64,000 nt of DNA from Spirodela intermedia (GCA_902729315.2 LR746273.1:3077001-3141000); one strand, 5' to 3'; positions 38,402 to 52,099 are shown, numbered from the stretch's first letter. Made by a program: numbers and translations. Notes: generated by a model from the letters alone, not told the origin.

Positions 38402-38752
38402 CTCAATTTGGTAGAAGGGGAGTGGTGCACACGTGCCTCTATCGGTCCAAGCCAAGCTGCTCGAGCCCCTACTTGCAGCTACTCCCCGACTACGCTTCCG
38501 ACCCACTTATGGGCTCGACTGGCCAGCAGGCCCCTCATTTTGCAATATTTTTATTTTTATTTTTATTTTTTTATTTATCTCAAAAGTAAGACTGTAAAAA
38601 TCATATAAAATCACATAATTACCCAAAAATTCACGTTAATCAACTAAAAATCACTTTGCACATTTAACACAAACATAAGTATATTTATCATGAGTTAAGG
38701 CTAAAAATATATTATTTAATAATTATTAACTCATGATAATGAAGACTTATCA

Positions 38753-38765
38753 CACCTCCCAACTT
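38753..38765 (-). other. polypurine tract of the gag element
   Basis: On the minus strand the purine-rich AAGTTGGGAGGTG directly precedes the 3' LTR start TGATAAGTCTTC, the standard position for priming plus-strand synthesis. Confidence 0.7.
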
Positions 38766-40310
38766 AAATCATTGCTAGTCCCTTAGCAATGGAATTATGA
38801 AAACAAAATTTTACAAATCTCAAACATCATATTTCAATACAGAAAGAAAAAATATAATTAAAAATGATATACCTTTAAACACTTTAGATTCTTATATCAA
38901 GTATTTAAGAATGATGTCAAGCACTTAAATGTTTAAACATTCTTTGGAATAACAATTTATACTTCACTTCTTCTATTCACATCTTTATCACTTCTTCACT
39001 CATAGATGTATTTACAAGATGTTTCAATTATCAATACTCATACAAAAATAATATTGATATTACATTTCCCTTTTTCTATGACTTGATTTTTGAAGTTTGC
39101 ACTATATTGCTTCCTTCTCTTCTTTTTTTTTATTTATATATATAGTGGATAAGTAACTTTTCCTATAGATAAATTTCAACAATAAGAATGATGTCTCACA
39201 CCCTCTATGTGTACTCTTCATTTTCAAGGCTTTTACTTTATCCACTTATTTTGCAACAAGTGTTTTTCTATGCATGATTTTCGATAATGAGAATGATGTC
39301 TCACACCCTCCATGTGCACTCTTTATTTCTAGATTTTTCACATTGCTCTTTCTTTTTTTTTTTTTTCGAAATAAGTGATTTCTCCTCACAAGCTATAGAT
39401 CAAGATGCAAAAATCTCTATTAAACTCAAATGATCAATCAAATTTTCACATCAAGTAAATACTATCCATCAAGATCATGAAGTGAAAATCTGTAAAATCA
39501 AATCCATGTTATCTATCATGTATCCAAGGAGTATTCCAACATTTCATGCTACTAGATCATTCTTTTGACTCAATAATAATCTTCCTAGTATCTTTTGATA
39601 TCAATCAATCTAACTGATTTAATTTTTCGTACATGTAATATGATGTAAGGATTTGTACATTAGATAGTTCTAACAATTCTGTTTTCTATTTTCAGTTCTA
39701 TTTTTAGCAGCAATAAATTTTTCAAAAATAAATCAAAATTATCCTTTTTATAGCTGTAATTTCGAATTTTAGTAATATATATTTAGGGGATTGAAATGTG
39801 AGAAAAGGGTCTTCTAAAATTTCAAATTTTGGGCTGTTTTTGTCTGCTGTTTTTTACAGTTTGTTGTTTCTGATAGAAAACCAGAAAATAGATGTTGCAA
39901 TTTTTCTGAATTTTATTTTATTTTATTTTATTTTTTTAGTTACTGTTCTAAGTTGAATAAAATGCAAACACATGTTCTTAATCGTCCTACAACATAAATT
40001 AATAATAAATACTTCACTCCCCAACTTAAAAATGACATTGTCCTCAATGACATAGAAAAATCGAAATAGAATATGCAGAAAATATAATTTTCAAGTGAAG
40101 CATAGATATGTGCAAAGTTAAATATTAAAAATATTTTCGTAAATGATAAAGCTCAGAAAGACATCACTTCAACCTCGTTTTTAATTTTCCATTTCATCTT
40201 ACACTCCTCCTGCACTTTTTCGAAAAAACAAATACAGGAACAAGTACTTCAAAATTCTAAGAAAAATAGAGCTTAAAAAAAAATCAAATAGAATGAAATA
40301 AAAACCATAG

Positions 40311-40358
40311 GTTGCCTCCCATACAGTGCTGAATTTAATGTCTTCAGCTGGACAGCTC
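40311..40358 (-). pseudogene. possible remnant of the pol C-terminal end
   Basis: One minus frame reads LKTLNSALYGRQP, which resembles the short block often found at or just after the pol end in related plant gypsy elements, where DNA reading gggaggcaaccc is typical. It lies only about 380 bp beyond the gag-side frames, implying that pol was deleted between them. This rests on memory of related elements. Confidence 0.4.
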
Positions 40359-40737
40359 TTAGATCATATAAGATGATCTATGGCCATCAAAATATATTTG
40401 TATCCCAAGGTATGCTTCATGATATTCTTTTTCAGATTTAGTATAAATTCATATACTTCATATATATACCTTGACATATTTTCAGCCAAAACAAAATGCA
40501 TATAAGGCTCTCATAAATACTTCATAAATTAATAATAAAATTTTCCCAAAAATAATATTTCTATTTTGAAAAGAATCTTTCCTTATTTCTATCTTGTTTT
40601 GTAAGGCTCTCATTCATTAATAAATACTTTCTATTAATAGATCATAAAATGTGGTCAAGTCATATAATTTTCGAATTAGCTCTTACCCAATCTAAATTTT
40701 TTTCATTTAAATTGATATCTCTAATTCTTCTATTCAT

Positions 40738-42799
40738 CTATTTCTTAATGTCTTCTTTTATTTGTATAGTCTTTCCCTGCTCCATTTTATCTTTCATACA
40801 TACTTGTTCAATTTGCAAGGGGTGAAATATTTCAAGCTTAGAAATAATTCTAATGGGCTGTGGGTTTTGAAGGATGGAAGGATTGTCTTCTTTAATCATA
40901 GATCTAATGAATTCAGTAAAATTCAAATTTTCTCCTCCAAAATTATCTCTATATTCATATCCATTATTTTCATTTCTTCCTATTAGTTGAATCAACTCTT
41001 TTTCTAGCTTTTCGTTTCTCAACTTGTCAAATTCTTCATCTTCCCAAGAGCTATATTTTAATTTCGGTATATAATATACATCATCATCCTCACAATCAAC
41101 ATCCATGGGTGCAAAATTATGATTAGATCATTCATTTTGTCTCCTACGTCTCCCAAATCAATTGATTTTCCCTCACTTGAAATATGCTTTTCTTCATTTC
41201 TGTCCTTACTCCCTTCTACTAAAATTTGGATGATTTTTCTATGATCAGCTTCTGTTTCTCCATCTAAGGGCTCTTTCTCCTCATCATCCTCACTATATTC
41301 ATTCATCAACTATGAGTAATAAATTATTTTATTCAAATTTTCTATTACTATATTTTCAGCCTTAATATTCTCATTTATTTCTAATGGCTCATCAATTTCT
41401 TCTAATAATTAGAAATAAGGATCAGGTAAAATATTCTCACTCAATGTATTCACTATCCTAACATTTTTATTTCGTGGGTTTTTTTCTAAATTTATCCAAC
41501 TAGATTCTCCTTGTTGAAATCCTACTGTTGGATAGTTTCTTGAATTTTTTATGGACTGACTAGGTAGCTGTCCCTCTTCTCTCTTATTCCCAAGAGCCTC
41601 TATAATTTGTTTCTGGTGCAGCATCATTTGATTCATAATTTTTTGTATTATTTGGCTCATAGTTTGTTGCATCATTTGACTCATTTGCTGCATCATTTGT
41701 TTAGTATCATGTTGGGTTTGAGAGAGTTGATTTTTTTGAAATCTGTTTTCTTATTTTGGACGAAATTCAGAGTTTGAATTAGATCTAAGTGCTTCTAGAT
41801 TTTAAATATTATTTGGGTTTCTCCACGAAAAATTATTCCCCCAATTAAGATTATAAGAATTAGAAAAATATTCTCTATTTTTACTAAAATCATGGGGTAC
41901 TTACACTTGTTCTTGCCTAGGATGATACTAAAATTCGAAATGATCATTTTCACCATACATAGTATGTATACTATTTGAATTAAATTGAGGGTTAAGAGGG
42001 TTTTTAATATTGTCAATAAGTAAATCAAGTTTTTATAATCTTTGATTAATCTGATTAACCTCATTTTTAAATTTAGAATCATCATCATGATGCAATTCAT
42101 AAATTACTCTCTTCTTATCTTTGTCATATAATTCAAAAGAGGCTTGATCTCTAAAATTTTCACTTAAATTTTCATAAAGACTGTAAATCTCATCAGGAGT
42201 TTTCTCCATAAAAGTTCCTCCACATATAGAATCAATCATATTTTTATGTTGTTCTAATAATCTATCATAAAAATTCTATTGAGCTACTACTTGGGTATTG
42301 CATAATGAGAACACTTTCTAAGTAAATCTTTAAATATTTTCCATGTCTCATGTAAAGTTTTTCTTGGTCTTTGAGAAAAATTTCATATATGTTTTCTCAT
42401 ATTTTGAGTGTTTCTTCATGGATAAAATTTTCGAAAAAAGATTTGTTCTATGTCTTTCCAACTAGTTAATTCTCTATCTAATGTAGATAGCCAATGACTA
42501 GCTTTGTCCTTAAGTGTATGAGGAAATAATTTTATCTTAATAATTTTTGGTGTAACTTGAGGGAGATTAACTAAATCACAGATCATATAAAAATTTTCTA
42601 AGTGCTGATGAGGTTCCTCTAAAGACAGTCCATGAAAATTAGGGAGCATTTGAAAATTTTCTCAATTTATTTCGAATTTAACACTGGGTGTTAATGGGAC
42701 TATAATATTGGATGCTATTTGAAATGAATATGAGATATAATAATTTTTCATGGCCATAAGATTGTTCTCAGTTTGACCTGTACTTCCCTCAGGATCCAT
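40738..42799 (-). pseudogene. broken retrotransposon gag
   Basis: An ATG at 42799 opens a frame (MDPEGSTGQTENN) that meets a TGA near 42662 and resumes at 42649 with FHGLSLEEPHQHLENF and LKDKASHWLSTL, followed by ELTSWKDIEQIFFRKF. This is the retrotransposon gag core (PF03732 type). Further fragments in other frames continue: GGTFMEKTPDEIYSL at about 42239-42160, a Met/Gln-rich helix with EEGQLPSQ at 41696-41409, and an acidic tail at 41309-40738. Stops and frame shifts separate them, so no intact capsid protein can be made. Confidence 0.8.
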
Positions 42800-43077
42800 C
42801 AAAATTAATTTCTTTCAGATTTTTATTTTTGAATGAAATAATGAAAGGATTTTCTAGCCTTGGATGCAAGGATCTTCTATCATACATAAAAATCAATAAA
42901 TTCAAAAGAAAAATTTAATAATTGTTACCCTCCTTCAGTATGCTCCATTCCTTGCCTTGCTTCTTTTCGTTCCCTTTTTCTAAAAAAAATTAGCAAAAAG
43001 AAAATAAAACAAGAGTTAAATTTTTTTGTGTACTTTAAGAGAAAAACAGAAAATACTAAATATTATGCAATACATTC

Positions 43078-43097
43078 TTGGCAATGGTACCAAAATT
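43078..43097 (-). other. primer-binding site, decayed
   Basis: Directly inside the 5' LTR the minus strand reads TTTTGGTACCATTGCC, which resembles the tggcgccgttgcc-type site of many plant gypsy elements with CpG-to-TpA decay. Position fits exactly; which tRNA it matches is not certain. Confidence 0.6.
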
Positions 43098-44685
43098 TGA
43101 TGTCACTCAGTCATTGTATATTAAATCATGCAAATATAAAATTTATAAAACTAGAAAATATGAAAGTTTGAATATTTAGAAGTATTTATAAATAAACATA
43201 TCAATTATAATTCCATAAAACTTTCAAAAATAGTGGTAATTTTCCAGGTCAATCACAGGGATGTAAAATAATATCTGGTAATTATTCAGAATTTTTCTCA
43301 ATGAATACGATTTTCTATGAATTTTATACTAGAAAATAAAAAGAAAATATATTTAAAATTCACGAAAAAGGGAAATAAGGGTGCGAACGTCAAGATGACA
43401 TCAGCACCCAGTGAACACAAATCAGTAAGAAACAGAATTCCGCCGATGATTCTTACGTAAACGATTACAGATGATTTAATTAATCAAATTAAGATCTATA
43501 AAAGCCGGAAGAATTGTAATTGAATAGAGTATATTTTAGTAAATTAAAATCACAAAAACTATCACTAAATGAAGCATAAAGTAAGTTGAAAGCAGGAAAA
43601 CAGAGTTCTGGCGTCACGACGGTGATGCGTCGGTGATGCACCGGAATCTTAAGTGTTCAAGAGGATCATTGTGCAGTGTCTACAGCCTCGAAGGCTCTCC
43701 TTGGACAAAGACGACATGGGCAATCTCTAGATCTTCTCATGAAGTCTAGAGATTAATGAAATGGGTCGTCAAGTCGTCTTTGGTGGCTGTCACCTGACAG
43801 AGTGGAAAAACGGTGACTTTGTGGCTCTCTAGCAGTTGTCACCTGACGGAGAGGAGTTGGATGGAGGTGGGGTGCATGTTAGGGAGTTTCATCCTCAGGT
43901 CTTCACAGCAATAAGAGGCTCTTCATCACATCTGGTACGCTCTCGAGAGGTGGCGACTTGTCTCTCGGCAGATCGTCCTCTTCCTGACGACGGCTTGTTT
44001 GTCGATCAATCGGAGATGATTTACTCGATGGATTCGCGATCTTTTTATCGCAAATCGTTCAACAATTTTAGTAGCAATGCTCCACGAATCGCATTGACGA
44101 GATTTTCACTGATGATCTAGTGATTCTCATTGCTTAATCCTTCACCGGCGATCTGTAGGAAAGTCGTAATAATTAGATAAAAATATATGAATTTTGACTC
44201 TAGGAGGATTCGAACCCGTGTTGGTTGCTCGCCTCTTCTGAGGAAGGTGTGATGCTGGTTTAGTCCCACATTAGTTGTGCGCTGATTTTTCGGATGAATA
44301 TATAATAATGTTAGCTTTCTAAGCAAAGTCCCTTCTCTCGCGTGTACGACCACTCCTTGCCCCATAGTCGGTTGGCCACTGGTGACATGAAAGGGGAGTG
44401 GCGCACACGTGCCTCTATTGGTCCAAGCCAAGCTGCTTGAGCCCCTACCCGTGGCTACTCCCCTACCTTTATTTTGCAATATTTTTATTTTTATTTTTTA
44501 TTTTTCATTTATCTGAAAAGTAAATTGTAAAATCATATAAAATCACATAATTCTCTAAAAATTCACGTTAATCAACTGAAAACCACTTTGCACACTTTAA
44601 CACAAACATAAGTCTATTTATCATGAGTTAAGGCTCAAACTATATTATTTAATAATTATTAACTCATGATAATGAAGACTTATAA
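43098..44685 (-). mobile_element. 5' LTR of the gag element
   Basis: About 1.59 kb; plus-strand ends are TGATGTCACTCAGTC and gaagacttataa. It aligns over its length with 35122-36757, with many C-to-T and G-to-A differences. It contains the B-box-like word at 44216-44206 and a TATA-like ATATATAA near 44298-44305. The long plus and minus frames inside it are not genes. Confidence 0.8.
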
Positions 44686-44956
44686 GATCTCTCACCCACC
44701 CCTTGAATGACCAAGAGATGGGGGAGAGAGAGAGAATGAAGACAACAATTGAAATTCAACCATTGCCTAGAATATAGAAAATTTTGTCAAAAGATATTTT
44801 TTTCATAATTATTTTAAAAATATATTAAAAACTAAAATAAAACCCATAAAATTAAGAATTATAAACATTTTAAATCATAATTTAGACATTAAATATAATT
44901 TATTTTATAATTATTGAAGTGAAACATATAAATAAATATATATGTAATAATTCTTC

Positions 44957-47293
44957 ATATTATGAGTTAATAATTAATTAATAATATGTTTTAAGTTTTA
45001 AATTATAAAAAATAGACTTATATTTATGTTAAATTGTGAAAAGTGATTTTTGATTGATTAATATGAAAATTTGACTGATTACATAATTTTATGTGTATTT
45101 ATATAATTATAATCATATTTTTGAGATAAATAAAGAGAAAAAAATAAAAAATAAGGGACTTATTAGCCTACTAGGCCTGCAAATGAGTCAGAAGTACAAT
45201 CTGGAAAGCCACAAGTAAGGAGCTCAAGTAGCTAAAGACCAATAAGTAGGGAGCACACGTGCATTACTCTCCTTCCATGTTATCAATGGCTAGCCACATG
45301 TGAGATAAAGAGTAGTCATACACATGTGAGGAGAGTATATTGATGACATAAATGTATATCACTATTGATGTGACTTAGTCATTGTATAGTAAATCATGTA
45401 AATTTAAAATTTATAAAACTAGAAAATACTAATTTTTAGGTATTTAAAAGTATTTCTAAAAAAATAAATCAATTATAATTTAATAAAACTTCTAACAATA
45501 GTGGTAATTTTCCAAGTCATTCACAGGGATATAATATAATATCAAATAATTATTCAGAATTTTTCTCAAAGAATATTATTTTATATGAATTTTATATTAA
45601 AAATTAAAAATAAAATATATTTAAAATTTATAAAAAAGAGAAATGAAGGTGCGGACATCAAGATGATGTCAGCACCCAACGAATACAAATTGGGTGAAAA
45701 TAAAGTTCAATATGATGATTCTTATGTAAGCGATTACAGATGATTTAATTAATCAAATTAAAGTCTGTAAAAGTAGGAAGAATCGTAATTGAATGAAATA
45801 TAGCTTGATAAATTTAAATCACACAAATTATCACTAAATGAAGCATAAATTAAGTTGAAAGTAGGAAAACAAAATTCTAGCGTCGTGGTGACAATGTGTC
45901 AATGATGCACTGAAATTTTGAGTGTTTAAAAGGATTGTCATGTAGTGTCCACAATCTTGAAAGCTCTTCTTAGAGAAGGATGATACAAGTAATGTCTAGA
46001 TCTCTTTACAAAATCTAGAGATCAATAAAATGGGTCGTTGAATCATCTCCGACAATTGTCACCCAGTAGAGTGAAAAAATAACGATTTTGTGGCTGTCAC
46101 CCGACGAAGAAAAGTTGGATGAAGTTGGGGCACATGTCAAGAAGCTTCATCCTCAGGTCTATGCAGCAAGAGAAGGCTCTTCATAACATTTAATATGCTC
46201 TTAGGAGGTGGCGACTCATCTCTTAGTGGATCATCCTCTTCCTGACGATGGCTTGTTTGTTGATCAATCGAAGATGATTTACTTGATGGATTCGTGATCC
46301 TTTTATCGTGAATCATTTAACAATTTTAGTAACAATACTCTATGAATCGCATTGATGAGATTTTTGCCGATGATCTAGTAATTTTGACAACTTAATCCTT
46401 CACTAGTGATCTGCAGAAAAGTCATGATAATTAGATGAAAATATGAGTTTTGACTCTAGAAGGATTTCAACCCACGTTAGTTACCCGCCTACATAAGAGA
46501 GATTGAAATAAGTACTCTAATGCTTTTATAAAGTGATGTCATCATGTTATATCTCTATTATAACAAAGGGGTAGTTTAGGTATTAAAATTTTCGAACACA
46601 TTAAAATAAACTTTTATTTGTGTTTAATTTTTGAACCCATGTTAAAATTTTAATACCTAAACTACCCCTTTGTTATAATAGAGATATAACACGATGACGT
46701 CACTTTATAAAAGACTAAAAAGCCTTTAAGGCTGTGGACATTACATGATAATCATTTCGAACACATAAAATTTCGGCAATCACTATGACAAAGTCAAAAC
46801 TTTATCTTTTTTACTTAAAACTTAATATTTAATTAATTTAATAATAATTTATATGATTAATCTTTTTCATTTAATTATGATTCTTTTAGATTTTTCAGAT
46901 CTTAATTTGAGCAATTAAAATATCTATAATCACTTATATAAGAATCATTAAGGAGAACTTTATTTCTATCTAAATCACATTCATCAGGGCACTCTGTCAT
47001 CCTCACGCTTGCATCCTTATTTCTCTTTTCAAAAATATTTAAATATATTTTTATTTATAATTTAGTCTAAAAAAATTTAAAAAGTATTATTTGAGGAAAA
47101 ATCTAAAATATTACTAGATATCATCTTACATTAATGTAATCGACTTGAAAATTTCTCACTATTTTAATTTTTTTATTGAATTATAATTAATTTATTTATC
47201 ATAAAATATTTCAAAAAATCTAAAAATTAGTATTTTTTAGTTTTATAAATTTTAAATTTGTGTGATTTATTATAAAACGATTAGATCATGTCA
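44957..47293. mobile_element. LTR fragments in opposing orientation, probable nested insertion
   Basis: 44957-45280 matches the start of the family LTR in plus orientation (shared words ttaataatta and gacttatatttatgtt). 45366 to about 46556 matches it in minus orientation, starting TGATGTGACTTAGTC. About 46690-47293 matches the end in plus orientation, closing with gattagatcatgtca. The simplest reading is a plus LTR split by a minus LTR that landed inside it; an inversion or gene-conversion event could produce the same order. All pieces are strongly diverged and AT-enriched. Confidence 0.6.
46523..46713. repeat. near-perfect palindrome with arms of about 68 bp
   Basis: The left arm starts cttttataaagtgatgtcat and runs through ataacaaaggggtag to attaaaatttt. 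The right arm is its reverse complement and ends cactttataaaag, leaving a loop of about 50 bp. It forms the hinge between the minus-orientation LTR and the plus-orientation tail. The outer part of the arms is LTR sequence; the inner part (aaaggggtagtttagg) is not seen in the other copies. Confidence 0.75.
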
Positions 47294-47439
47294 ACATGCT
47301 GTAAAAAATATGAAAAAAATTATTTGTTTAAAACATTGATTACAAATTATGATGGACTTATTTTAGATATAATTAAATGTCATTTTGTATAAAATTAAGC
47401 TCTAATTATCTAAATTATGTCATGCTTGACATGTGGCAT

Positions 47440-48420
47440 TCACATGTTATCACAAACTACAGGGAGAATTGGTCTAAGTCCAAGCCTAAGATCATGATGA
47501 AACGGCATAGGTCCAAGCGTAGGCCCAAGGTGAAGAGGCCCACATAAAGGTGGCATCCAAGCCCACCTCTTCTCTCTCCTCCCACTGGCCCATTAAGACA
47601 CCCTTTGATTAAGTGCCTCTAACTGTCCCTCTAGTCCCCATAACTACCTCTAATTCACATTCAAAGCCACCCTTGGACAAGAGAGAAGTTAAAAGGTTGA
47701 GGGTTGATAAGGATACCTCTTCAAAGCATTCCTTGGGGAAACTAATACCCCATAAATAGTCAACAAAGAAACACTTTAAGCCTTGAATTCTATTTTTAAT
47801 AATTTTCTAACCCATGTAATTGCCCCAAAAATTCCTATAAATAAGAAGCACAAGCTCTTGTGATGAATATTAGAATTTGACTTGACTTTGAAATGAATTT
47901 CTTAACTTTTCCTTCACTCTTTAAGGGAGAGGCTAAGAGCGTTAAAATCGTCCCTTAGGGGGAGCCCAAAAAGTCAAATTCCACTCTATCTTCTATTTCA
48001 ATTCCTTCTTCCTCTTCCATGTAATCTTCTTCTTCTTTTCAATATCCTATTTATGCAGTTGTGAATTGGATAATATGAATTGAAGTGTGGAGGCATCAAT
48101 TTTTATACTCAAGGTACACATTGGCTCTCTATTTTTAATTGTTTCTGATTCAATTTCGAAACTAGTTGAAATTACCTCTTAAGTGAACATATAATAGTCA
48201 CTAAATTTCATAGTTGGTGTTCCTTAAAACCCTAATTGAAATTAGATTCAAATTTATTAGATCTAGACATCCCTATTTCAGTGGCTGATAAGATCTTTTT
48301 TCTTCAAGTTGTGATATTAATCTGATGTTAGAACAAATTTCCCTACTGACTTTCATTTTAAGAGTGAATTTCATCCTTGGTCCTGCAGCACAAGTGAGAC
48401 AAACCTTATCATCCTCTCAT
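47440..48420 (+). mobile_element. LTR-like sequence of a second family
   Basis: Unlike its surroundings this block is CT-rich with ordered features: aagtccaagcc and ggcccaag direct repeats, a TATAAATA at 47836-47843 followed about 30 bp on by CT-rich leader text, and cttagggggagccc. This layout is typical of plant gypsy LTR promoters. No second copy lies in the window, so the call rests on appearance only. Confidence 0.35.
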
Positions 48421-50635
48421 GCATAGAGAGAGTTTTCAATAAAATATTACTAATACAAGAAAATAACAATGTGATATTATAAAATAGTTTATAATCTAGT
48501 TTTTACATAAGAAAAATTAGTATTATATTTTAACAACTTAACTTATATTTTAATACTTCATTAATGAAATTATCTCTAGTGATATTCATGCTAGAACAAG
48601 AATGACAAGATTTGCATTTGCATTTAGTGGTACTATTGTTGGTTAGGCTTTCAAGTTGTTGAAAATCATGTTGGAATTATATGGCTAGGTGAAACTGCAC
48701 TGGGGAGAGGGCAGGGGTGAATTAAGTTTCTAAGATCTATGGGGATGTTTTTTATCTAACCTATGCCTATGTGTATGTCTCAATGCACATGTAGTTTTTT
48801 TATGTTTTTCATCTCTCTCACCAAGAACACAAATGATTTTCATACCAGCTTGCCTTCATTATTTTCAGTACCAGAGAGCTTTCATTTAATATTTTATTGA
48901 TTCTCTTATGAATTACCTACTAACATTCATAGGCTTAGGCACCCAACCATCTTGAGTACATCTCCTTAGAAACTCATTCATTAATGGGTCAAATATGACT
49001 ACTAATACCTCATGTTTTTGCCAAAAATACTCTCCCCTCACAATCTAGCTACCTTAGGGCTTGATGGAGACTCAAATTCATGAAGATGAAGTTGATTGCG
49101 TTGCCAAAATCAACTGAAAAAAAGATGCAACATTCTCGTACATCGTTGATGTGTACAATCAGAAGATCTTGATGTTCTTACATCAATCTTTGTGTGTTTG
49201 AATAGTTTCTGATCCAAAAACCTTATCTCATTAGTTAACCTTTGTACTTTAACAGTTTCTTGATTTTACTAGATCTCAAACATTTGAGAAGTTTGTTCAA
49301 AAAATTGTTGGGTTTCAAAATTGATAGTAACAATCCTTGAACCATTCAATCCTTGAATCTCCTCATTATTTTTTGTTCAAACTTAATGTGAAGTTTTCTA
49401 ACTTGATGGACAAAAATTGGATGTCCAGTTCTGATCCAAATCATAAAGTTTACTTCAACCTTTGCCTATATAGGCAGTTGATGTGTCACTATTGAGATGC
49501 CTTGTTTGAAATTTGAATTTCTCTTTCATTGTTTTTTATTCTTAATGATTTAATTTGTAAAATCTTAGGGAACCTATCCATCTTTATCTAAAAAAACTAA
49601 ATATTAGATAATATGGTTAAAGAAATATATAATCAAAGCTAAGATAATTTGAGGATTTGTCTATATCAATTTAACTATAAACTTATCTTTTCATATGAAG
49701 ATGATTCTTTAGCTAATATTATTTATTAACTAATTTTTTTAATATGGAGAATCACTTAATCTCAAGGATTAGCACATCATATTATTTATTTAATGATAAG
49801 ATCATAAAATTATTATACTTAATTCATATAATAACTATGTAGATTATATTGAATATTTAAGGCATTCGTGACATATATAAATAACTATCAATAACCAATA
49901 ATTACTACATATCAATAAATTTAAACTTATAATTGTTGAAGAGAACGGTATCAACAAATCATTGAAATCTATGATGGATGTTGAATATGTTTGATTAAAT
50001 TAACCAAAAAGGAAAATGATTTAGTAGTGAAATTTCTTAAGGAGTTAGGCCAAACATGTTGGAAGAGTACTTTGCATTGTGATAGTCAAAGTGGCATTAA
50101 TCTTTTCTAAAATACTGTTCACCATGGTAGAACGAAATATACAAGTTTGAAATCACCATAGTTGTTCAAATCTAGAAGATGGAGATTGAGTTATAACCAA
50201 GGTAACACATTAAAAAAAATTCAAATTGCATAAAACTTCAGCATCCATAGTTAAGGCATTAAGTATTATTTTTCTTACTAAGGGTTCCCATGAAGGACAT
50301 TACTGTGGCAGCCATCATTTATTGATAATTGATATAGTTATCTAGAGTTGATGATACATTTTACAGTAGTTGGTGGACATAGTAGTAATAACAAAGTGGA
50401 ACCACTGTGAATCTTATGTGACACTTTCTCTCTTTTGGTGCTCAGATTTGTGTTGATTAAATCTTAACTTTGGTTAAGTTTTTACATTATTTGATCTAAG
50501 ATAGGAAAATTTTAACATCATAGTGAATTTACTACCATTGCTGTCACTAATTGCAGCTGTTAACCCCAATAATCAACAATACATTTTATGGGGGCATCTA
50601 GATTTATTAGTCATTATGGGGAGTGTGATGGCATC

Positions 50636-50700
<65 letters not shown>

Positions 50701-52099
50701 TGTTAAACCATATGTACTTTTAGAGGGCTTAATCTATAAATATAATTATATCAAGATAAATCTAATGCTTTTGTGTTTATGTTGTCTTTTTTACTGTCAA
50801 ATTGACATTTTAAAGTAGACAAACAATTTTATTGGTGGATGATGAATGGATGATTTTCTAAAACCAATTAGTCAAATAAATGGGACAAAATAGTAACACA
50901 AACTTCTCATCTTGCATGTCTACATAATTTCTTCGAAAGGGATTATAAAGAGGTTAATTGCAGAGATTATGAAGGATGTTATCTACATCATTCAATGACA
51001 AAGTCGAATAAAATTTATAAAAACAGATGAAAAATTGATTAATTTTGAACTATTATGAAAATCAAGATGAGTCATATAAAATGTAATATATATTTTTACA
51101 GATAGCTTTAGAGCGTGTCCACACATATGTACACAAGGGTTCATTTATGTCTTCAAGTTTGGTGTATGAGTTGATGGTGGTTTTCAATTGACTCCTACAT
51201 GGCAATGATAAAACAATAACTATTTTCATCTAAAGCTGATGGTTGACAATAAATTTTTAATTAGCATCGTTATTTGTTCCTAGAAATTGCAATGATTGAT
51301 CAATAAGATGAACAAAACGTTCACTAATTGAATAACAATTTTTCGTGCATTAAGCTTAGGAATACATTTATTTGCTAATATGATGGCCGGTCATAGTTCA
51401 GTAAAGATTGTAAGTGGGTTTGCTTGGACTATGCTATGTATGTAGTCAGGATGAGACCACCTATCCCGAGAAGGGGACCTTTGAATTTGATCCACTTATT
51501 TGATGTTCTTTTTAGTTTAAAACAAGATCAAGGTGACTCATTGGAGATATGCGAGGGAAACTAGTACAAATTGATGTTAAAAAATAAATTATATTAAACG
51601 GATTAATGAAGCAGGTTTTTTGTGTCATTTCAATGGGACTGACAGCGACTTGTAAGGAAAAATCTGAGCGTCGTCCGTTGGGTCGATGATCAGATGCCCC
51701 GTCCATGTCAAGTAACTTATTGGAAATACAGTAGTTAATGGGTTTTCTTCAAGAAAGCATCTCCCCCTAGACTGCGAGGGCAACAAGTAGCGATATCGCT
51801 GCCAGACCATTATAGAGATGCAAACGTAGAGATGAGCCGTAGAACCCTGTCTTTAATGCCCTAAAAGAGGGCAGCACCCAATAGAACTACCCTGACATGG
51901 CTTCTGTCGTGAGCATTAGCATCCAGAAAATTGAGAGGAATACTAATCAATGGTAGTATGTAATTGTACTCTTCTCTTCCCATTGTTGTATAAGATAGAG
52001 CATTAAGATGCCTGCATACACGTGTTGGTCTATAAATACCATGTTTTTCTTTCTACTTTCATTGGAAGCTCCCCTCGAAACGGGGTTCATCTGTCCCTC
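48421..52099. other. AT-rich spacer with one long (AG)n, no gene seen
   Basis: A perfect (AG)n of about 61 bp at 50637-50697 is the only marked structure. Other frames are short and lack domains. The 3' untranslated end of the homeobox gene probably lies in about 51900-52099. Confidence 0.6.

Larger units (their letters stand above)
38402..44685 (-). mobile_element. decayed Ty3/gypsy-like LTR retrotransposon with gag and almost no pol
   Basis: Read on the minus strand: 5' LTR 44685-43098, primer-binding site just inside it, gag relic about 42799-40738, a short remnant resembling the end of pol near 40358-40311, non-coding AT-rich sequence, polypurine tract at 38765-38753, then a 3' LTR truncated after about 350 bp (38752-38402). 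Nothing resembling protease, reverse transcriptase, RNase H or integrase is visible. The gag similarity places it in plant Ty3/gypsy (Athila/Tat-like by flavour, inferred). Stops in gag and LTR divergence show it is old and inactive on its own. Confidence 0.8.
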
